Shown here: piece by piece, positions 60,662 through 64,000 of the stretch
How positions within the stretch are numbered: position 1 is the first letter of the stretch
How the letters are laid out: every line of letters starts with the position of its first letter
NCBI RefSeq assembly: GCF_027580225.2
Contig: NC_073346.2
Location: 5,916,001-5,980,000 of the forward strand
DNA length: 64,000 bases
Direction of reading: 5' to 3'
From: Misgurnus anguillicaudatus
Lineage: Eukaryota > Chordata > Actinopteri > Cypriniformes > Cobitidae
Program-made: the position numbers and the translations under genes
The notes under the pieces: model-generated
Seen by the model: the letters and a program-made list of their open reading frames with translations, nothing else
Databases searched by the model: none
What the model was told of the DNA's origin: nothing

Positions 60662-60723
60662 GTTTGTTTAGGTGATTTCAAATATCAACATTGGCTTTCA
60701 AACATCATGGACTCCGCCTTTAA

Positions 60724-61128
60724 ATGGGCGTGGATGCTGTGAGAAGAACGGTGATGTGTGGGCAGGGCACCTGATATAAGCTAAGATTTACTAAGAATAG
60801 CATTTAGAATTTAATATTTCATTTAAACAAAGGTCAAGTAAAATTGTTATAGTTGAAATAATAGTGTGTTTGAAGATAAGGAAAAGTCCTCAGGACCTGG
60901 TACCTCAGAACAGATCAAAGTCCACCTGCCGTAGCTTTCCCGAGCAAATTCAGTTGATGGTGAGTCTAGTCCTGACAGCATCACGGGGAAAATCATCCAA
61001 CGTATTTACAGAGTATGCGTCATGGCGCACTCACATTTACTTTACTATACAAAACCGTATTCATGTGCGATTGTCCTGAGCCCCAGACAACCTTCCCCTG
61101 GCTGACCTGGCCGCACGGAGCACATGCA

Positions 61129-61163
<35 letters not shown>

Positions 61164-61206
61164 GCGAAGCGTCTTCGCAATGGATAAGAAGACATTATCT
61201 TATAAA
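60724..61206. other. Intronic sequence with an AC microsatellite
   Basis: (AC)n at 61131-61162. Nothing else recognised. Confidence 0.5.
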
Positions 61207-61224
61207 TAATAATAATGAGACACC

Positions 61225-62370
61225 GATGATGAAAACCACGTCCACCGGGGGGAACAATCCAACTTTTGTGTCTACTTTGAGGACTTATGGCTAAGCCACA
61301 CCCCCTCCACTCACTCAGACAAACAATCAACATTTGGTGATGGGCAGGGAGGCAATTGATGATTTTTGGAGACAGAAAGACTATATATCATCTCCAAGTT
61401 AACAAAAGGGCCTTAACTATGCATTGGAGGGTTATATTAATAATTTTATTGTTGAGAAGGTTGATGAAAAGCGTCAGCTCCTAGCAAAAATGTACATGTC
61501 ACAGTGTAAACATGATAAACCGCATCTCATTGCCATCATGATCAAATTAAATATGTACAGGTCTAAGTTGCATATAGGACAAGCCTTTTACCATCCTTAC
61601 CAAGAGTACCTCTCTGTTAGTTTGGTGCTACAGTATTTACATGAATCATTCAGAACAACATTGCTATTACAAATAACATTTGTTATCTCTGTTATTTAGA
61701 GATATGTTAAAGGCGGAGTCCACGATGTTTGAAAAACGGTTTGGAGAAGGAGACGGGCCGACTACCAAAACACACTTATAGCCAATCAAATCAAATCAAA
61801 TGCCGGGTTGCGTATGTGTGGGGCGGGTCTATCAACAGAAGGTCCAGATTCTATTGGGGTAGGGGCGTGTTTGTTTAGGTGATTTCAAATATCAACATTG
61901 GCTTTCAAACATCATGGACTCCGCCTTTAATGAAGCTAAGTGACATGATGTACAACGCAGCTAGAAGCTAACGTTAACGTTTTCTAATGTTAAGCTAATG
62001 TTACGTTAGAGATTGGCTTAGAACAGATGTAGTCATCCTTGTTTAATTTATCCACATTTAGTTGGTGTTGTGGTTTACCGAATAACTTAATCCATAGAAG
62101 ACACTTAACGTTATCTAGGTTGAGATGTTGCTTGTGAAAGTGTAAAAACTAAACAACGTCGACCATCCTCTCAGGATACCTAGTGTCAGAGTTGCATATA
62201 CCCCATGCACACCGTTTGACCATTTTAAACTTAAAATGACAAGAAAACTAACTACACTGCATTTCAAAGGATGTGGAAGCAGAGAATGTCCGAGTTTATT
62301 GGGTTAGCTATGTTCACTGTGATTTGCTCATCGCGTTTGGGGGCGTGGCTTAGCCATAGGTCAGTTGTTT
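61225..62370. repeat. Possible inverted-repeat element around the second MITE copy
   Basis: ACTTATGGCTAAGCCACACC at 61284 faces GGGCGTGGCTTAGCCATAGG at 62341, and the left part shares ACCACGTCCACCGGGG with 33065. A frame at 61424-61560 (EGYINNFIVEKVDEKRQLLA) looks protein-like but I cannot name it. Ends uncertain. Confidence 0.4.
61707..61930. mobile_element. TTAA-flanked MITE, uninterrupted copy (DIRS empty site)
   Basis: TTAA at 61707-61710 and 61927-61930 bounds AGGCGGAGTCCACGATG and CATCATGGACTCCGCCT. It is the same family and orientation as the arms of 54865-60723. It reads straight through ATTGGGGTAGGGGCGTGTTT then GTTTAGGTG, where the other copy holds the DIRS. It differs by a (TCAAA)-like short repeat that replaces about 30 bp near 61785-61800. 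Confidence 0.93.
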
Positions 62371-62375
62371 TTTAA

Positions 62376-62890
62376 GGCTGAACTGAAGTCTACAAACAGG
62401 ATCCTGGCATAAATCCCTGGTCTGTCAAGATGTTGCAGGATGTAATACAGTCCCATGTTGACTGCTTCATTGACTGATTTGTTTGCTCAATAAGTAAGTG
62501 TCCGGCAAGGGTCCTGTGATGGTCCTTCAATTCTAGTCTCTCGAATGACATCATGACCACAGATGTCAAGGTTAGAGGTCTGTAGTCATTTAACCCTGTG
62601 ATGATAGGTTTCATTGGGACAGGGATGAGGATGGAGCATTTGAATGGTCTTTGCACTGCTCCAGGGATCTGTTGAAAATCTGAGTAAAGATGGGTGGCAG
62701 GTGGTCTGCCCAGACTTTTAGTCAGGTAGGTGAGACGTTGTCTGTGCCTGGTGCTTTCTTCTGTTTCTGGAAAAGCCTTTTCACAGATCCTAAGTGCAAA
62801 TTGAGTTGCAAAAGGGGGAGATGAGGGTTGGCGGAGATGTTCAAAACATCAGCCAGTTGTTGATTAGCAGCAGATTGAGGGGATGATGTC
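62376..62890 (-). pseudogene. LINE reverse-transcriptase fragment (APE-type LINE)
   Basis: On the minus strand the frame at 62390-62656 reads SILIPVPMKPIITGLNDYRP and LTLTSVVMMSFERLELKDHH, the segment before the RT fingers in a common fish LINE. After a frameshift, YILQHLDRPGIYARILFVDF then SSAL (about 62376-62450) gives the first catalytic Asp motif (VDFSSA). It then stops abruptly. The preceding part, WADHLPPIFTQIFNRSLEQC, is readable at about 62650-62715. It belongs with the endonuclease fragment at 63440-63720. Confidence 0.8.
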
Positions 62891-62994
62891 CTGTAGTTGT
62901 GTTTTTCTGGCCTTTCTCACTGTTGCAGAATCATTAAATGCTTCTGCGGTTTTCAGACTAGCGTCTTTTGGCTGCTCTTATCTCCTGTGTGTAT

Positions 62995-63430
62995 TAGCGC
63001 TTTTCAATTGCATAGTACCCCACGGTTTAGTTTAGTTTGGGTCGGGTCAGCTCACCTCACTTTGGCGTGGTTAGCTCTTCCATTGAGTTTGGTATCACTT
63101 CGCAGTGGGAAGGATTATAGGCGTGTCGTTATATTTACGCTGCCTACTGCTGTGACATCATACAAGTGAAAGCATCCTTGTACATTCCCATACATTTATT
63201 ATTTCTCAATCCGCCACAAAATTAAAATTGGCCACCACAAATAGATGTTTGCACATCGCGTTTATTACTAACGTCACCTCTGTCTCACATGACAGTTTCT
63301 GTTCAAACACCCGTCACGTCAGCAGTTGACGCACTCCGCTGAGCCTCACTAAAGTTGCATTTAAGCATCAGTGCAGCAGAAACAGAAACCGGTTTGAAGA
63401 TCCTGCTCAGCCTCACTGGTTCATCTCTTT
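62995..63430. repeat. Interspersed repeat inserted in the LINE
   Basis: GCGCTTTTCAATTGCATAGT at 62997 is the usual start of a fish repeat with GCGCTTTTCCA ends. It separates the RT and endonuclease fragments of the same LINE. The right end is not clear. Confidence 0.5.
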
Positions 63431-63439
63431 ACAGTCCTT

Positions 63440-63720
63440 AGGGCCTACTCCAAGTTGATCCAGATGAGTCGCAAAAACTGCTCTTGTAACAGAGTGATAT
63501 GTGTCCATGTGGTATAACACTAGTCCAGTATTTTGCTCTCTGGGACATGTACAGTAACATGCTGTCTGTATTTTGGTAGCTCACAAGTGAAGTTTGCTTT
63601 AATAAAGTCCCCCATGAATAGGTATGGGTGTTGCAGCTCCATGTCTGTAATAGGATCAGGCAACTGCAAGGGGGCTGGACCATTTGATTTTTGAATATTT
63701 GTTTGGTGGGTTGCCATGCG
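63440..63720 (-). pseudogene. LINE apurinic-type endonuclease fragment
   Basis: On the minus strand, PYLFMGDFIKANFTCELPKY then RQHVTVHVPESKILD corresponds to the GDFN..N....LP...QHV...TR..KTLD part of an APE-type LINE endonuclease. The catalytic Asp of GDFN is kept, but Asn is Ile. A following frame gives YHSVTRAVFATHLDQLGVGP. Its position upstream (on the minus strand) of the RT piece matches the EN-RT order of one LINE ORF2. Confidence 0.7.
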
Positions 63721-63755
63721 ATTTTGAGATTTGAATATTCTTTTTTTTTCAACAT

Positions 63756-64000
63756 TATTAACGTTAATGCAGTGCCTCTGCCAAGCAGGAATCGTGCTTA
63801 ATGCTTTGCTCTATAGGTGGCGGTGTGGTGCTGAGGGGTTTGCAACAGCCATCAAACACCACAGGAAGCTTAAACAGTCTAATTTATGTTGTTCTGTCAG
63901 AGCATAGTGTCGGTTTCAGTGAATATGATGAAAAAATATGATCAAAAAAGCTGCAAACGGCAGCTTTAACACTAATAATAGCGTAAAATTTCTTGCAAAA
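63756..64000. other. Intronic sequence to the window end
   Basis: AT-rich sequence, no exon or repeat recognised. Confidence 0.4.

Larger units (their letters stand above)
55048..60664 (+). mobile_element. DIRS1-like tyrosine-recombinase retrotransposon
   Basis: DIRS elements copy through RNA and integrate by a tyrosine recombinase instead of an integrase, without duplicating the target. This 5.6 kb element has all the hallmark parts. Inverted termini match between 55071-55235 and 60451-60612. An internal complementary region lies at 60281-60385. A Gag-like region, an RT/RNase H region and a tyrosine recombinase follow in the usual order. GTT is present at both junctions (55048-55050 and 60662-60664). 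The coding parts are full of frameshifts and stops, so this copy cannot encode its own proteins. It lies in the ASCC3 intron in the same direction as the gene. Confidence 0.92.
54865..60723. mobile_element. TTAA-flanked MITE (AGGCGGAGTCCACGATG family) holding a DIRS element
   Basis: TTAA at 54865-54868 and 60720-60723 bounds AGGCGGAGTCCACGATGTTT and AAACATCATGGACTCCGCCT. The MITE arms are 54869-55050 and 60665-60719. The whole DIRS retrotransposon lies between them. The uninterrupted sister copy is at 61707-61930. Confidence 0.92.

Overview
The window is a vertebrate, teleost-type intronic region, most likely from a cypriniform fish. The only host gene I can support is ASCC3 (activating signal cointegrator 1 complex subunit 3), on the + strand. 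Three phase-0 exons are visible (17655-17831, 17919-17990, 39077-39211). They encode consecutive pieces of the N-terminal Ski2-like helicase cassette. The exons before and after them lie outside the window, so the introns here are at least 17.6 kb, 87 bp, 21.1 kb and at least 24.8 kb long. The fish assignment rests on the exon sequence, on the transposon set (Tc1-like, DIRS, L2/CR1-type LINEs, many hAT and Harbinger MITEs), and on an interspersed repeat at 23523-23650 that I recognise as abundant in cyprinids. It is an inference.

Almost everything else is transposable-element sequence, often nested. From left to right: a hAT MITE split by an L2-type LINE (1280-3152); several palindromic MITEs (5418-7172); a Harbinger-type element that keeps a MADF-domain exon (9856-10585); a three-element hAT nest (12087-14347); TTAA-flanked MITEs; ASCC3 exons; more hAT and Harbinger MITEs (19165-25783); a dead Tc1 copy (27125-28163); a long inverted repeat (28811-29482); hAT MITEs (31523-32907); a hAT transposase remnant carrying two further insertions (about 35850-38126); the third ASCC3 exon; a second MADF-carrying element in the opposite orientation (40607-41351); further MITEs and microsatellites; a MITE holding an internal LINE piece (49326-51050); a TTAA MITE split by both a Harbinger-type and a hAT-type element (52602-54217); a nearly complete DIRS retrotransposon inside a TTAA MITE (54865-60723); a second copy of that MITE without the DIRS (61707-61930); and an APE-endonuclease LINE in reverse (62376-63720).

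The most informative structures are the ones that date and explain each other. The DIRS element has a paralogous empty site 1 kb away that fixes its insertion point to the base. Its internal complementary region matches both termini, while its coding regions are badly broken. Two Harbinger-type MITEs share an intact MADF first exon with a splice donor. At least five unrelated palindromic families sit between TTAA duplications. I found no new host gene, RNA gene, CRISPR array or operon. A few non-repetitive stretches could be conserved non-coding elements, but this cannot be judged from one sequence.
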